DNA of 64,000 nucleotides from Villigracilis sp024434165 (GTDB lineage Bacteria; Chloroflexota; Anaerolineae; Anaerolineales; Villigracilaceae). Each line of letters begins with the position of its first letter. The stretch's first letter is position 1. This document shows, one piece after another, positions 23,081-31,419 of this stretch. Position numbers and translations under genes: made by a program. The notes beneath the pieces were generated by a model, which was given only the letters and a program-made list of their open reading frames with translations, did no database searches and was not told the DNA's origin. The stretch covers positions 62,001 through 126,000 of the forward strand of contig SZPK01000008.1 in NCBI GenBank assembly GCA_030263665.1, written 5' to 3'.

Positions 23081-25279
23081 ATGAAAAACAAAACTTCTTA
23101 TCGCTGGCGGGCTGCGGCTTTGACCGCACTGCTGATCTTTTTCGCAAACGTGATCCCCGCAAAAGCCGCGCCAGCCCAGATTCCCTCCGCTTTCAGCAAG
23201 GTTTCCCCCGCAAACGGCGCAACGGGCATTACCGCATCCAGCGTTACCCTGTCGTGGGACATCTCTGCGCAAGCCATTCTCTACGACGTATGCCTCTCCA
23301 CTGATTCGGCGTTGGGCACTTGCGCCTATTCTGCAAACACAGGAGACAATTCCGTGACCTTTACGGGGCTGACAGCCGGCACAACGTATTACTGGCAGGT
23401 GGTAGCGGAAGATTGGGAAGGAACCCCTCGACCCGCGAGCGGCGGCATTTGGTCCTTCGTCACCGGGGCGCCTCCGGCGGCATTCTCGAAGACTTCTCCG
23501 GCGTATGGCGCAACCAACCAGCCGCTTTCGGGGAATAATTATCTGCAATGGGCGGCTTCGAGCGGCGCATCCTACTATCAAATGTGCATATCCTCCACAT
23601 CGGGCGAATGCTCGGCAGGCGGGGACGGCACCTGGCACGGAAACGCCACCGGCACCACCTGGATGATGAACAACCTGTCGCCGAATACCACCTACTACTG
23701 GCAGATACGGGCGGTTAACTCCTACGGCACCACGTATGCCAACAACGGCCTGGAATGGATTTTCACCACAAGAGCAAATTCCGCTCCCACCTACATGTAT
23801 CTCAACCCCGGCATGGTCACCGAAAATTCGTCCATTGGTTCCGAAGCCAGCGCCTTCGTTGTAAACGACCCGGATTCTGGCGATACATTCACGTTTGCCC
23901 TTGTATCCGGCGATGGAAGCACGGATAACGGCTCCTTCTCGATCAGCGGCAACAAATTGATCGTCCAAACCACCATTGATTTCGAGGTGAAGAACTCGTA
24001 TTCCATCCGCGTCCGCGCGACGGATTCAGGCGGCGCAACCTACGAACGGGCGATGACCTTGATCGTCGCCAATGTCGCCGAATCCCTGCCTCATAATTTT
24101 TCCAAGACCTCGCCCGAAAACGGCGCAACGGGCCTGCCGCTTACGAACGTCTGGTTGAATTGGAATTCCACCACCGAAGCCGAGTATTACGGCTGGTGCT
24201 ATTCCACGGTGGCGGGCGCTTGCACCAACGGCACCGCCACCTGGCACGGCGGACCGAGTTATTCCTCGCCGGGTCATTCGCTGCCGACGCTCCAACCCAA
24301 CACCACCTATTACTGGCAGGCGCGGGCTGGCAACTCGCTGGGATATACCTATGCAGATTCCGGCACGGAGTGGAGCTTTACCACCCGCGGCAACTCCGCC
24401 CCGACGAATATCACGCTTTCCAATTCCTCCATCGCAGAGAACACCCCGCCGGATACCAACATCGGTTTCTTCAGTGCAGCGGATAGCGACGCGAACGATT
24501 ACCACAACTTCAGCCTGGTCAGCGGAGCAGGCGATACGGATAACGCTTTCTTCCTGATTGACGAAAATAACCTCTACTCGCCGTATTCGTTCGATTACGA
24601 GACCAAGTCCAGCTACTCCATCCGTGTGCGCGTGACCGATTTGGGCGGCGCGACATTCGAAAAGGTCTTTATCGTCTCGGTTACAAACGTTGACGAGCCG
24701 GGCGATCCGGTCATTGTGAGGAAAACCTTTACCTCCGCGGCCTCTTATGACGGCTACGTTCTGGAAACCGCCGAAACCACCAATACCGGCGGCGCACTTA
24801 ACAGCAGCGGGAGGACGCTCCTCCTGGGAGATGATGCCTCCAACCGTCAGTACCGCGTCATTCTCTCGTTCGATACTTCGAGCCTGCCCGATAATGCCGT
24901 TATTACCTCGGTCACGCTCAAGTTCAAACATGCGGGCATTGCCGGCACAAATCCTCTCAACACGCATGGAAATATCCTGGTTGACATTCGCCGGGGCGCT
25001 TTCAGCAATAATCCCGCCCTTCAATCCGCCGACTTTAAAGTGAAGGCACACAGAAACGGCGCAATGTTCTTCGATGCGCCCCCTGTCAACCGCTGGTACG
25101 TAAAATCCTTGTACGGAGGGTATTTCCCGTTCATTCACAAGAGCGGCATTACCCAGTTCCGCCTGCGGTTTTCAAGGGACGACAACAACGATAACGGCGC
25201 AGACATTTTGAGGATATTCAGCGGCAGCGTGAGCGCATCGGCGCGTCCGCAACTGGTTATCGAATATTACATGCCATAG
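23081..25279 (+). CDS. Large secreted protein with FN3-like and cadherin-like repeats and C-terminal DNRLRE-like domain
   Basis: 732 residues with a signal peptide ending AKAAPA. Three FN3-like modules with the motif TTYYWQ (about 30-130, 133-230, 335-438) alternate with two cadherin-like modules (about 232-330 and 440-540). The cadherin-like modules contain DSGDTFTFALVSGDG and FDYETKSSYSIRVRVTD. The C-terminal 190 residues start SAASYDGYVLETAETTNTG and end ARPQLVIEYY, like DNRLRE/CBM96 stalk domains. Likely an outer-surface adhesin or matrix protein. Start at 23081 follows AAGGA; an in-frame ATG at 23063 is less well placed. A strong terminator follows. Confidence 0.82.
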   Translation: MKNKTSYRWRAAALTALLIFFANVIPAKAAPAQIPSAFSKVSPANGATGITASSVTLSWDISAQAILYDVCLSTDSALGTCAYSANTGDNSVTFTGLTAGTTYYWQVVAEDWEGTPRPASGGIWSFVTGAPPAAFSKTSPAYGATNQPLSGNNYLQWAASSGASYYQMCISSTSGECSAGGDGTWHGNATGTTWMMNNLSPNTTYYWQIRAVNSYGTTYANNGLEWIFTTRANSAPTYMYLNPGMVTENSSIGSEASAFVVNDPDSGDTFTFALVSGDGSTDNGSFSISGNKLIVQTTIDFEVKNSYSIRVRATDSGGATYERAMTLIVANVAESLPHNFSKTSPENGATGLPLTNVWLNWNSTTEAEYYGWCYSTVAGACTNGTATWHGGPSYSSPGHSLPTLQPNTTYYWQARAGNSLGYTYADSGTEWSFTTRGNSAPTNITLSNSSIAENTPPDTNIGFFSAADSDANDYHNFSLVSGAGDTDNAFFLIDENNLYSPYSFDYETKSSYSIRVRVTDLGGATFEKVFIVSVTNVDEPGDPVIVRKTFTSAASYDGYVLETAETTNTGGALNSSGRTLLLGDDASNRQYRVILSFDTSSLPDNAVITSVTLKFKHAGIAGTNPLNTHGNILVDIRRGAFSNNPALQSADFKVKAHRNGAMFFDAPPVNRWYVKSLYGGYFPFIHKSGITQFRLRFSRDDNNDNGADILRIFSGSVSASARPQLVIEYYMP

Positions 25280-25340
25280 AATTCACCCTGGAGGGATGCC
25301 CGCAATCGAACGCCCCTGCATCCTCCCCGGCAAACAACCG

Positions 25341-25372
25341 CGCGGATGGGTTAAAATCCATCCGCGTTTTTT
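25341..25372 (+). terminator. Strong intrinsic terminator
   Basis: CGCGGATGG (25341-25349), 8-nt loop, CCATCCGCG (25358-25366), then TTTTTT. It ends the secreted-protein transcript 22 nt before the ABC-F start. Confidence 0.85.
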
Positions 25373-25394
25373 CTTTCACGCAACACGAATCACC

Positions 25395-27455
25395 ATGTCC
25401 CTTATCTTCGTTTCCAACCTCACCAAATCCTACGGCGCGACCGACATCTTCGCCAACCTGACGCTTTCCATCGGGAAAGGCTCGCGGTTGGGGATCGTCG
25501 GTCCGAACGGCGTGGGCAAGACCACGCTGTTGCGAATCCTTGCCCGGGAGGATGAACCCAGCTCGGGCACAGTCACCCGCTCGCGGGGAGTCCGAAGCGG
25601 GTATCTCTCGCAGGAAGCCGATTTCAAAATGGAAGGCACGCTTTGGGAGGCGTGTCATTCCGTCTTCGCGGATCTCGTCAAACAACAACAGGAACTGCAC
25701 CGTCTCGAAGAGTTGATGGCAACCCAGCCGGACGTGCTCGAGCCATACGGCAAATTGCAGGAGGATTTCGAACGGCGCGGCGGATATACGTTCGAGACGC
25801 GCATCAAGCAGGTGCTGACGGGTTTGGGATTCAGCGCCGGGGATTATGGACTCTCTTTGGATCATCTCTCCGGCGGACAGCGCACCCGCGCCTTTTTAGC
25901 GCGCCTCCTGCTCTCGGACCCGGACCTGCTCCTGCTCGACGAGCCGACCAACCACCTCGATATTCGCGCCGTCGAGTGGCTGGAAGGATATTTGAACCAA
26001 TGGGAAGGCGCGGCGGTGATCGTTTCGCATGACCGCTATTTTTTGGATAAGGTCAGCACCGAAATTCTGGAAATGCTGCCCGGCGCGTACGAGACGTACA
26101 CCGGAAATTACACCGCATACCTGAAACAGCGCGAGGAGCGCATTGCCCGCAGGCAGGAAGTATTCGAAAGCGAAAAGGAAAAACTGCTCAAGGAGGTCGA
26201 ATACATCAAGCGCAACATTTCCGGGCAGAATACCCTGCAAGCCAAAGGCAAGTTGAAGCGGCTTTCGCGTTTGGTGCAGGCGATTGAGCAGATCGGCTTC
26301 GAAGCCGCGTTGAATCAAAAATGGAGCGAAACTGCCGAAGAGGTCAGCGTGACCACATCTTCGTTCAGCGTGGAGGAAGCCGAACGCCGGGTGCGCGCGT
26401 TGAAGTCGCCCGTACGGACTCTTCCGCATTTGCATTTGCGGCTTGGCTCGGGAAAACGCTCCGGCGATCTGGTCATCCGCACGAAGGATTTACAGGTCGG
26501 TTTCCCCGATAAGTTCCTGTTCAAAGCGCCCGACATCGAGCTGCGCCGTCAGGACTGCGCCGCGCTGATCGGACCGAACGGCGCGGGCAAATCCACGTTT
26601 CTGAAGACGATCCTCGGTCAACTCGAACCGCTGGCTGGGGAAGTCATTCTGGGCGCGAGTCTGCACATCGGTTATTTCGCGCAGGCGCATGAAGGGCTCG
26701 ACCCGCAGAAAACGCTCTTGCAGGAGATCGATTCGGTCATGCCGAACTGGCTTCCGGGGCAGATCCGCGATTATCTCGGCAGGTACCTTTTCAGCGGCGA
26801 CGACGTTTACAAGAAAGTCTCCATGCTCTCCGGCGGCGAACGCGGACGGCTGGCGCTGGCAAAACTCGCGCTGCAGGATACAAACCTGTTGTTACTGGAC
26901 GAACCGACCAACCACCTCGACATCCCTTCGCAGGAAGTGTTGGAGTCTGTGCTGGAGGATTACACCGGCACGATTTTGCTCATTTCACACGACCGTTATC
27001 TCGTGGATGCGCTGGCGACCCAGGTCTGGGAAATTGACCCCGATGAAAGAGAGTTGACCGCCTTCAAGGGTACGTATTCGGAACTGCGCGCGGAACGGGA
27101 ACGGAAGGAATATGAAGCGTTCATGGCGGCAAATCAGCCGAAGGTGACAGGTCAAAAGCCGAAAGTCGAAAATCAAAAATCAAAAACAAGCGCGAACGCG
27201 AAAACCCGCCCTGCCCGCGCCAGTGCCGCAGGCACAGGTGAGCAAAGTCGAAGGGAGGAAAGAAGAAGGGTCGCGCAGTTGCAGGAATTGGAGAACACGA
27301 TTGCCGAACTCGAAGCGACTCTGGCGAATCTCGGCGCACAGTTGGAGAGTCCGATGGTCAAGCCGGATGAGGTGGTGAAGATCGGCAGGGAGTACGAGCG
27401 TGTGCAAAAGGAAATGGACGCCAAACTGACGGAGTGGGAACGGATGCAGGGATAG
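25395..27455 (+). CDS. ABC-F family ATPase (ribosome-associated or Uup-like)
   Basis: 686 residues with two ATPase domains and no membrane segments. Walker A: GPNGVGKTTL (about residue 37) and GPNGAGKSTF (about 396). Signature: LSGGQRTR and LSGGERGR. Each half has LLLLDEPTNHLDI. The domains are joined by the typical charged P-site linker (about 235-310), and a C-terminal coiled coil resembles Uup. ABC-F proteins act on ribosomes or DNA branch structures. Start at 25395 (MSLIFVSNLTKSYG); the longer frame would read through the terminator. Residues about 583-598, before the coiled coil, are encoded by a heptad tract (27143-27190). Confidence 0.93.
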   Translation: MSLIFVSNLTKSYGATDIFANLTLSIGKGSRLGIVGPNGVGKTTLLRILAREDEPSSGTVTRSRGVRSGYLSQEADFKMEGTLWEACHSVFADLVKQQQELHRLEELMATQPDVLEPYGKLQEDFERRGGYTFETRIKQVLTGLGFSAGDYGLSLDHLSGGQRTRAFLARLLLSDPDLLLLDEPTNHLDIRAVEWLEGYLNQWEGAAVIVSHDRYFLDKVSTEILEMLPGAYETYTGNYTAYLKQREERIARRQEVFESEKEKLLKEVEYIKRNISGQNTLQAKGKLKRLSRLVQAIEQIGFEAALNQKWSETAEEVSVTTSSFSVEEAERRVRALKSPVRTLPHLHLRLGSGKRSGDLVIRTKDLQVGFPDKFLFKAPDIELRRQDCAALIGPNGAGKSTFLKTILGQLEPLAGEVILGASLHIGYFAQAHEGLDPQKTLLQEIDSVMPNWLPGQIRDYLGRYLFSGDDVYKKVSMLSGGERGRLALAKLALQDTNLLLLDEPTNHLDIPSQEVLESVLEDYTGTILLISHDRYLVDALATQVWEIDPDERELTAFKGTYSELRAERERKEYEAFMAANQPKVTGQKPKVENQKSKTSANAKTRPARASAAGTGEQSRREERRRVAQLQELENTIAELEATLANLGAQLESPMVKPDEVVKIGREYERVQKEMDAKLTEWERMQG

Positions 27456-27470
27456 CAGCATGTTTCAAAC

Positions 27471-27585
27471 ACAAAGTACACGGCACTTGCCCCGGGTGCA
27501 AGTGCCGGGGAGGCCACGAAGGAAAACGCCCATAAAATAGCCGCCCTTCGCTTTTTGTGTATCTGGTGTCCTTCGTGTTTAGGCT
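27471..27585. repeat. Family F repeat copy 2 with perfect 10-bp hairpin
   Basis: Bounded by AAACACAAAGTACAC and TGGTGTCCTTCGTGTTT, as at 10672. Inside it CGGCACTTGC (27481-27490) pairs with GCAAGTGCCG (27498-27507). It may end the ABC-F transcript. Confidence 0.65.
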
Positions 27586-27620
27586 CTTTCCCATTAATTA
27601 CGGAAGACCCAAATTTCTTT

Positions 27621-27892
27621 AGTATTCCACGATTCGCTTCAACGTATAAGTGCTCCCGCCGCAGTCCCCGGCGGCGGGGACGCCGCCTTGAGCAGGGTAA
27701 AAAAATGACTTTTGCAAGAAGTCTAGTATTCCACGATTCGCTTCAACGTATAAGTGCTCCCGCCGCAGTCCTCGGCGGCGGGGACGCCGCCTTGAGCAGG
27801 GTAAAAAAATGACTTTTGCAAGAAGTCTAAGTGGTCGGCAGTCCTCGCCGCCGAGAGCATGTTTTTGTAAAATTTATTTCGACCGACTACTT
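27621..27892. repeat. Two family A elements and a family B remnant separated by copies of a gene 3' end
   Basis: A 24-bp block (AGTATTCCACGATTCGCTTC and four more bases) occurs at 27621, 27724 and 27893; the last copy is the true 3' end of the gene at 27891. Between the copies lie family A elements (about 27645-27723 and 27748-27828). A partial family B element (27829-27892) ends GACCGACTACTTA. The first two blocks are exactly 103 bp apart. Family A cores share a CCGCCGCAGTC...GGGACGCCGCCTTGAGCA pattern. Confidence 0.8.
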
Positions 27893-28295
27893 AGTATTCC
27901 ACGATTCGCTTCAACGATTTTGCAAATTTGATCCAGGCTTGCACCCGGCCCAGCCCCGGCAGCTGGTTGACAAGGTTCTTCTTCTCGTTGACTTTCGCCA
28001 GGGTCTCCAGCAGGGGCTTGGGCTGGCGGATGGAAAGTTCAGGGACTGTATCCACACCCGCAGCTTCGAGCAGGTCGGAATACTGCGCGCCAATGCCTTT
28101 CACGCGATATAAGTCCGCGCGGTTGACCCATTCAAGGATCGCCTTTGGAGTGGAGCCGATGGCTTTCGCCAGTTCCTGGCGTCCTTTTCGGGTGCAGCCG
28201 GCTTTCAAAAGCGCATCGGTGGAGCGAACGCCCGCCTTACGAAGTTGGGCGGCATGGACAGGACCGATCCCCTCGATGTCTGATATGGCTGGCAT
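27891..28295 (-). CDS. Helix-hairpin-helix protein (DUF4332-like)
   Basis: 134 residues with two helix-hairpin-helix units: ISDIEGIGPVHAAQLRKAGV near the N-terminus and LYRVKGIGAQYSDLLEAAGV near residue 75. Such domains bind DNA non-specifically. Start at 28295 (MPAISDIEG) follows AAGGAG by 9 nt; the longer frame has no support. The stop codon TAA overlaps the end of a family B repeat, and the last 24 bp of the gene are duplicated twice downstream. Confidence 0.85.
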   Translation of the reverse strand: MPAISDIEGIGPVHAAQLRKAGVRSTDALLKAGCTRKGRQELAKAIGSTPKAILEWVNRADLYRVKGIGAQYSDLLEAAGVDTVPELSIRQPKPLLETLAKVNEKKNLVNQLPGLGRVQAWIKFAKSLKRIVEY

Positions 28296-28459
28296 GATAC
28301 ATTCTCCTTTTATGAACAGTATAGCCATTTTGCCATGTGGAATCAACATGACGCCGATTTGAATCGGTATTTGGAAAAGTGGAAGCCCGGCTTTGAAAGT
28401 GCTATACTGATTCAGGAAGACTGCAAGACTGAAAAGGTTGAACCTGACAGGAGGAAGGT

Positions 28460-29479
28460 ATGTCCTGGCAAACCCAATTAAGGGGGGATTCTCTTGCGTG
28501 GTTGCTGGAACCCGATTCACCGGGGGTACGTTATCTGGCGCTGCGGGACCTGGTGGGGCTTTCTCATGAAGATGCAGAATTGAACTCCGCGCGGCGCAAG
28601 GCGCATAAAGAAGGACCCATCACGGAAGTTCTTGCTCACATGGAACACACGGGGTACTGGGTCAAGGCGGGACCCGGCTACAACCCGAAGTATCGTTCGA
28701 CGGTCTGGGCAATCATCCTGCTCGCCCAGCTGGGCGCATCTGCCCAGGACGATAAACGCATCGAGCAGGCGTGCCGGTACTTGACGGAACACAACCTGAC
28801 GGAAGGCGGTCAGTTTACCGCTCTTAACTCCGGCGCGCCCTCCGGTACGGTGGATTGTCTCCAGGGAAATTTGTGCTGGTCGCTGATGGAACTGGGTTAC
28901 GATCATCCCCACCTGCGTTCCGCCTACGAATGGATGGCGCGAACGGTCACCGGCGACGGCATCGCGTCGAAGGAGGAAAGGGACGCTCCAATCCGTTACT
29001 ACGCATATAAATGCGGGCCCGTCTTTGCCTGCGGGGTGAACGAGGGCTTATCGTGCGCATGGGGCGGATGCAAAGTCCTGCTGGCGTTCGGCAAATGGAA
29101 CGCGAACCGGAGAACGCCGCTGATTCGAAAAGCCATCAAAATGGGCGTGGATTTCTTCTTCGGTATAGATCCCGTCACCGCAGAATATCCCGGCGGAAAT
29201 ACAGGCAAGCCAAGCCCCAACTGGTGGAAATTCGGCTTCCCCGTTTTTTACGTATCGGACATTTTGCAGATTGCCGAAGCGCTCGCCGGTTTGGGATATG
29301 GCAGGGACAGGCGGCTGGGGAACACCATCGAGTTCATCCGCAGGAAACAGAATGAGCAGGGACGCTGGCTCCTGGATTACGATTACAGCGGCAAAACCTG
29401 GGTGGATTTCGGCGCAAAGAAAACGCCCAACAAATGGGTGACACTGCGGGCGCTGCGGGTCTTGAAAGCCGCCGCCTGA
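28460..29479 (+). CDS. Alpha/alpha-toroid (prenyltransferase/squalene-cyclase-like) protein
   Basis: 339 residues, predicted helical toroid. Repeats such as GYNPKYRSTVWAIILLAQLGA and a C-terminal QNEQGRWLLDYDYSGKTW, like a QW motif, suggest the terpene-cyclase/prenyltransferase barrel fold. The DxDD motif of true cyclases is not seen, so enzyme activity is uncertain. The ribosome site GGAGG precedes the ATG, and a -10-like TATACT lies at 28403-28408. A nucleosidase remnant follows. Confidence 0.7.
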   Translation: MSWQTQLRGDSLAWLLEPDSPGVRYLALRDLVGLSHEDAELNSARRKAHKEGPITEVLAHMEHTGYWVKAGPGYNPKYRSTVWAIILLAQLGASAQDDKRIEQACRYLTEHNLTEGGQFTALNSGAPSGTVDCLQGNLCWSLMELGYDHPHLRSAYEWMARTVTGDGIASKEERDAPIRYYAYKCGPVFACGVNEGLSCAWGGCKVLLAFGKWNANRRTPLIRKAIKMGVDFFFGIDPVTAEYPGGNTGKPSPNWWKFGFPVFYVSDILQIAEALAGLGYGRDRRLGNTIEFIRRKQNEQGRWLLDYDYSGKTWVDFGAKKTPNKWVTLRALRVLKAAA

Positions 29480-29488
29480 TGCTGCAAT

Positions 29489-29773
29489 CCCGCCAGCCCG
29501 CAGTTTGAAGGTCACTCGAAGAGCATCGAGCAGCTGCGAGGTCTGGGTTTGGAGGCGGGGGTCAACATCCACTTTGGGGTGATGGCGAGCGGCGACGAGG
29601 ATGTCATTGACATGGAACGCGGACGCGAACTTCACAGGCTGTCCGGCGCGCCGTATCTTGAACTGCGCGGCGCGACCGATACAGCCAATCACGAGGCGCC
29701 GGTGGTCTTCGACGAAAATCTGAAGATCGTCATGAAGAACATCGCGCACGTGCTCGTCAACTGGCTGGGCTGA
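29489..29773 (+). pseudogene. Remnant of a nucleoside-phosphorylase/nucleosidase-like gene
   Basis: A 94-codon open stretch with no start codon or ribosome site. Segment VNIHFGVMASGDEDVID followed by ELHRLSGA, then YLELRGATDTANHEAP and NLKIVMKNIAHVLVNWL, resembles the C-terminal third of MTA/SAH-nucleosidase-type proteins. The expected EMEGAA(A)-type segment between them is missing. This suggests a gene that lost its 5' two-thirds and suffered an internal deletion. Confidence 0.5.
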
Positions 29774-29844
29774 ATTCAAACCTTGAAGGACTCGGAGACC
29801 TTTGGGGTCTGCGTGTAAAATTGAAGGCGGACAAAGGAGCGCTC

Positions 29845-30324
29845 ATGCCCGCCATTATCTTCAACGGCAAGACCTACAACCATCCCGATGAAATGCCCGC
29901 GCACGAGAGACAGGCGTACGAACAGATGATGCGCATCTTCGTGGACGAGAACGGCAACGGCATTCCCGATTTTCTGGAAGGCGACATGGTGCAGAACGTG
30001 CTCTCCGCCTATTCCACAAAAATGGACGCGAACGGGAAAACCATCCACACCCTCGACGACCTGCCCCCCGACCTGCGCCAGAGCGTGGATGCCGCCTTCA
30101 AACTGCTCTCCAATACGGGCATCCTGCCGGGGGACTTCGCCGCGCAAACTTCGCAAGCCAGCCGCGAACCGCAGTTCGAATCCAGACCTTTTGTGCCGCA
30201 GGGCTCTCCGGTTGTGCAGGAGGATCAGGGAGCGGGGATGTTCCTGTGGGTGATTCTTGGAATCGTATTGTGCTTTGCGCTGGCTGCCGCCGCCATCGCG
30301 GTGTTTTATTTCATGGGCAGATGA
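29845..30324 (+). CDS. Tail-anchored protein of unknown function
   Basis: 159 residues. The N-terminus has FNGKTYNHPDEMPAHERQAYEQM, then DENGNGIPDFLEG, which resembles a calcium-binding EF-hand-type loop (about 38-50). One C-terminal membrane segment (about 135-157) ends in GR. AAAGGAG is 5 nt before the ATG at 29845. ATGA overlap with the next small membrane gene. Function unknown. Confidence 0.72.
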   Translation: MPAIIFNGKTYNHPDEMPAHERQAYEQMMRIFVDENGNGIPDFLEGDMVQNVLSAYSTKMDANGKTIHTLDDLPPDLRQSVDAAFKLLSNTGILPGDFAAQTSQASREPQFESRPFVPQGSPVVQEDQGAGMFLWVILGIVLCFALAAAAIAVFYFMGR

Positions 30325-30680
30325 AACTCATCCTGATCTATACGCTTATCGCTGGCGCAGTTTCCGCGCTCACCGCGCCCATTCCCGGCACATCCCTCCT
30401 GCTCACCGCGCTGGAAGTTTACATGATTGTGCATATCGCCAAAACGAACGGCGCGCGGCTGGAACTGAAGGAAATCGGTTATGCCGCCGTCGCGCTCTAC
30501 GGACTTTCCACCATTCTGAAGGATGCCGCGCTCGAAATCCTTTTCTTCATTCCCGTCATCGGCTGGGGGGCGGAAGTCATCATCGCAATGGCGTTCGTCT
30601 TCTTCCTCGGAATGCTGGCAAATCTGTATTTCAGCAGACCGTCACGGCAGGGGCGGGACCTTGAGAAGCACGCCGACTAA
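30321..30680 (+). CDS. Small membrane protein (two to three TM segments)
   Basis: 119 residues with hydrophobic segments near 3-25, 55-75 and 78-108. GAVSALTAPIPGTSLLLTALEVYMI recalls DUF697/YcjF-like regions, but the match is weak. Start at 30321 overlaps the upstream stop as ATGA, so it is co-translated with the tail-anchored protein. Its 3' end overlaps the convergent VIT gene by 39 bp. Confidence 0.7.
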   Translation: MKLILIYTLIAGAVSALTAPIPGTSLLLTALEVYMIVHIAKTNGARLELKEIGYAAVALYGLSTILKDAALEILFFIPVIGWGAEVIIAMAFVFFLGMLANLYFSRPSRQGRDLEKHAD

Positions 30681-31376
30681 ATAACCGGCAAGCGCGCTGA
30701 TCGTTCCGATCAGCATCATTTCCATTCCGCTGCGCATGGGCTTGCCCACCGTCACGCGCGCCTTGTATGCGCCGATGGCAAACAAGACCAGCGCTGTCAC
30801 CAATACAGACATCCACATGCTGGTGGAAATTGGCAGGAACATGAACGGCGCAATCGGCACAAGCGAGCCGACAATGGCGGAAAGCCCCACCACCCATGCC
30901 GCGCGCATCGCGGTCTTTCGATCCACCGGCGAGAGCTGGTGTTCCTCCGCCATCATCACCGCCACCCACACATTCTCGTTTGCCGTGATGGTTTCGACAA
31001 TGCGGTCGAGCAGTTCTCCATTGAATCCTTTGCGTTCGTAGATATCGCGGATTTCCTTCGTCTCCAGTTTCGGCGCTTCGACGATGTGCCGGTACTCGCG
31101 TTCGCGCTCGCTCTGGTACAGATCCGCATCGGCGAGCGTGGTCGTAAACGCCACCGCGCCCATCGAAATGGATTCGGCGAAGGTGGTGGCAAGCCCCGCC
31201 ACCAGCACCACGCGCGCATCGCTGGTCGCCGCGGCGATTCCCAGCACCACCCCCAGCACATTGACCAATCCGTCCTGCGCACCCAGAATGAAATCCGAAA
31301 GTCCCGAGCCGCGCCTGTGCGGGTCGGTGAGGTTATGATGGATCAACTCTTCATGAAGTGAACGTGGAGTATTCAT
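30642..31376 (-). CDS. VIT1/CCC1-family iron/manganese transporter
   Basis: 244 residues with five membrane segments. The opening SGLSDFILGAQDGLVNVLGVVLGIAAA is the family signature, and the acidic helix EREREYRHIVEAPKLETKEI is the metal-binding cytoplasmic insert. Such proteins move Fe(II) or Mn(II) out of the cytosol. It is divergent from the phosphodiesterase gene, and TATGAT (31383-31388, minus strand) ends 6 nt before its ATG, so the transcript is probably leaderless. Confidence 0.88.
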   Translation of the reverse strand: MNTPRSLHEELIHHNLTDPHRRGSGLSDFILGAQDGLVNVLGVVLGIAAATSDARVVLVAGLATTFAESISMGAVAFTTTLADADLYQSEREREYRHIVEAPKLETKEIRDIYERKGFNGELLDRIVETITANENVWVAVMMAEEHQLSPVDRKTAMRAAWVVGLSAIVGSLVPIAPFMFLPISTSMWMSVLVTALVLFAIGAYKARVTVGKPMRSGMEMMLIGTISALAGYLVGVLLKVPPLP

Positions 31377-31382
31377 GCCAAA

Positions 31383-31413
31383 ATCATAATCCCGTCGCAG
31401 AAAAATATATAAT
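31383..31413. promoter_or_regulatory. Divergent leaderless promoter pair
   Basis: Minus: TATGAT (31383-31388) then 6 nt to the VIT ATG at 31376. Plus: TATAAT (31408-31413) then 6 nt to the phosphodiesterase ATG at 31420. Neither gene has a ribosome site, and the intergenic gap is only 43 bp. Confidence 0.6.
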
Positions 31414-31419
31414 GGACGA

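Noticed and set aside
27621..27916. CRISPR-like repeated blocks
   Set aside because: Only three 24-bp copies, the spacers are palindromic elements, and one copy is the 3' end of a gene; no cas genes.
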